In this document: positions 13,455-13,791 of the stretch, one piece after another
Position numbering within the stretch: the stretch's first letter is position 1
Layout: the number at the start of each line of letters is the position of its first letter
Assembly: GCA_964528535.1 (NCBI GenBank)
Contig: CAZGSQ010000104.1
Location: 1 to 13,791, forward strand
DNA length: 13,791 nt
Reading direction: 5' to 3'
Source of the DNA: CAINVV01 sp964528535
Lineage (GTDB): Bacteria > Bacteroidota > Bacteroidia > Bacteroidales > Prolixibacteraceae
The notes under the pieces: model-generated
The model's input: the letters and a program-made list of their open reading frames with translations, nothing else
Database searches by the model: none
What the model was told of the DNA's origin: nothing
Program-made: the position numbers and the translations under genes

Positions 13455-13791
13455 ATGCAAAAAAAATTATTGTTGGGGGTTGAGGCGATTGGTCAGGGAG
13501 CAATTGATGGAGGAATATCAGGTGTTTATGCCTATCCGGGTACGCCATCGACCGAGATAACCGAATATATTCAGGAAAATGAGACGGCCATTGCAAGAAA
13601 ACTGCACAGGCAATGGTCTGCCAATGAGAAGACAGCCATGGAGGCTGCCCTGGGCATGTCGTATGCCGGGAAAAGAACGCTTGTGTGCATGAAACATGTG
13701 GGGTTGAATGTGGCTGCAGATGTCTTCATGAACATTGCAATTACCGGAATAAATGGTGGCATGATCATCGCGGTAGCCGACGATCCTTCCA
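13455..13791 (+). CDS. iorA: Indolepyruvate:ferredoxin oxidoreductase alpha subunit, N-terminal part
   Basis: The first 112 residues of a protein that runs off the right edge. It begins MQKKLLLGVEAIGQGAIDGG and contains the signature pieces of the IorA pyrimidine-binding domain: AYPGTPSTEI (26-35), WSANEKTAMEAALGMSYAGK (54-73) with the likely TPP-activating Glu58, and MKHVGLNVAAD, followed by ITGINGGMIIAVADDPS. The enzyme, with its beta subunit IorB, oxidatively decarboxylates aryl pyruvates made by transamination of Trp, Phe and Tyr to aryl-acetyl-CoA and passes electrons to ferredoxin; it is cytoplasmic and oxygen-sensitive. The beta subunit would be expected just downstream, outside the window. 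The gene lies 91 bases after the sulfatase maturase; I see no clear terminator between them. Confidence 0.93.
   Translation, partial: MQKKLLLGVEAIGQGAIDGGISGVYAYPGTPSTEITEYIQENETAIARKLHRQWSANEKTAMEAALGMSYAGKRTLVCMKHVGLNVAADVFMNIAITGINGGMIIAVADDPS

Overview
The window looks like chromosomal DNA of an anaerobic member of the Bacteroidota, probably Bacteroidales-like. Three things point there. The protein families are a DUF4301 protein, a TonB-dependent receptor with an N-terminal carboxypeptidase-regulatory-like domain, and a two-gene M16 peptidase pair. TAnnTTTG-type -7 promoter elements are found instead of TATAAT. Clear Shine-Dalgarno sites are missing before most genes. Oxygen-sensitive chemistry (two radical SAM enzymes, a 2-oxoacid:ferredoxin oxidoreductase) fits an anaerobe. 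The first 13 bases match the 3' end of the Illumina adapter, so the left edge is the end of a contig carrying library adapter and is not natural sequence up to base 1.

Layout. 14-1918 (minus): a DUF4301 protein followed by a truncated TPR protein. 2064-3017 (plus): a YhcC-like (TIGR01212) radical SAM protein. 3217-5744 (minus): two overlapping M16 peptidase genes, one with the zinc site and the other with the Arg/Tyr substrate-binding pair. 6100-7566 (plus): a PLP lyase of the tryptophanase / tyrosine phenol-lyase family with its own promoter and a strong terminator. 7809-8150 (plus): a small, highly charged helical protein. 8219-9430 (minus): ornithine aminotransferase. 9579-12038 (minus): a TonB-dependent outer-membrane receptor. 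12164-13363 (plus): an anaerobic sulfatase-maturating enzyme. 13455 to the right edge (plus): the N-terminus of the alpha subunit of indolepyruvate:ferredoxin oxidoreductase.

How the genes may fit together. Several act on amino acids and peptides: peptidases, a beta-eliminating aromatic amino-acid lyase, ornithine transamination, and ferredoxin-linked oxidation of aromatic 2-oxoacids. This suggests amino-acid fermentation, but most genes are separate transcription units and the link is inferred. The receptor and the sulfatase activator suggest use of sulfated or complex external substrates, although no sulfatase or SusD is in the window.

I found no clear novel multi-gene system, CRISPR array, mobile element, tRNA or rRNA. 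The items most worth a second look are the lyase, which has tyrosine phenol-lyase specificity residues but has lost a conserved PLP-contacting arginine; the nucleotidyltransferase-like motifs in the DUF4301 protein; the inverted element between 3017 and 3198; and the adapter remnant.
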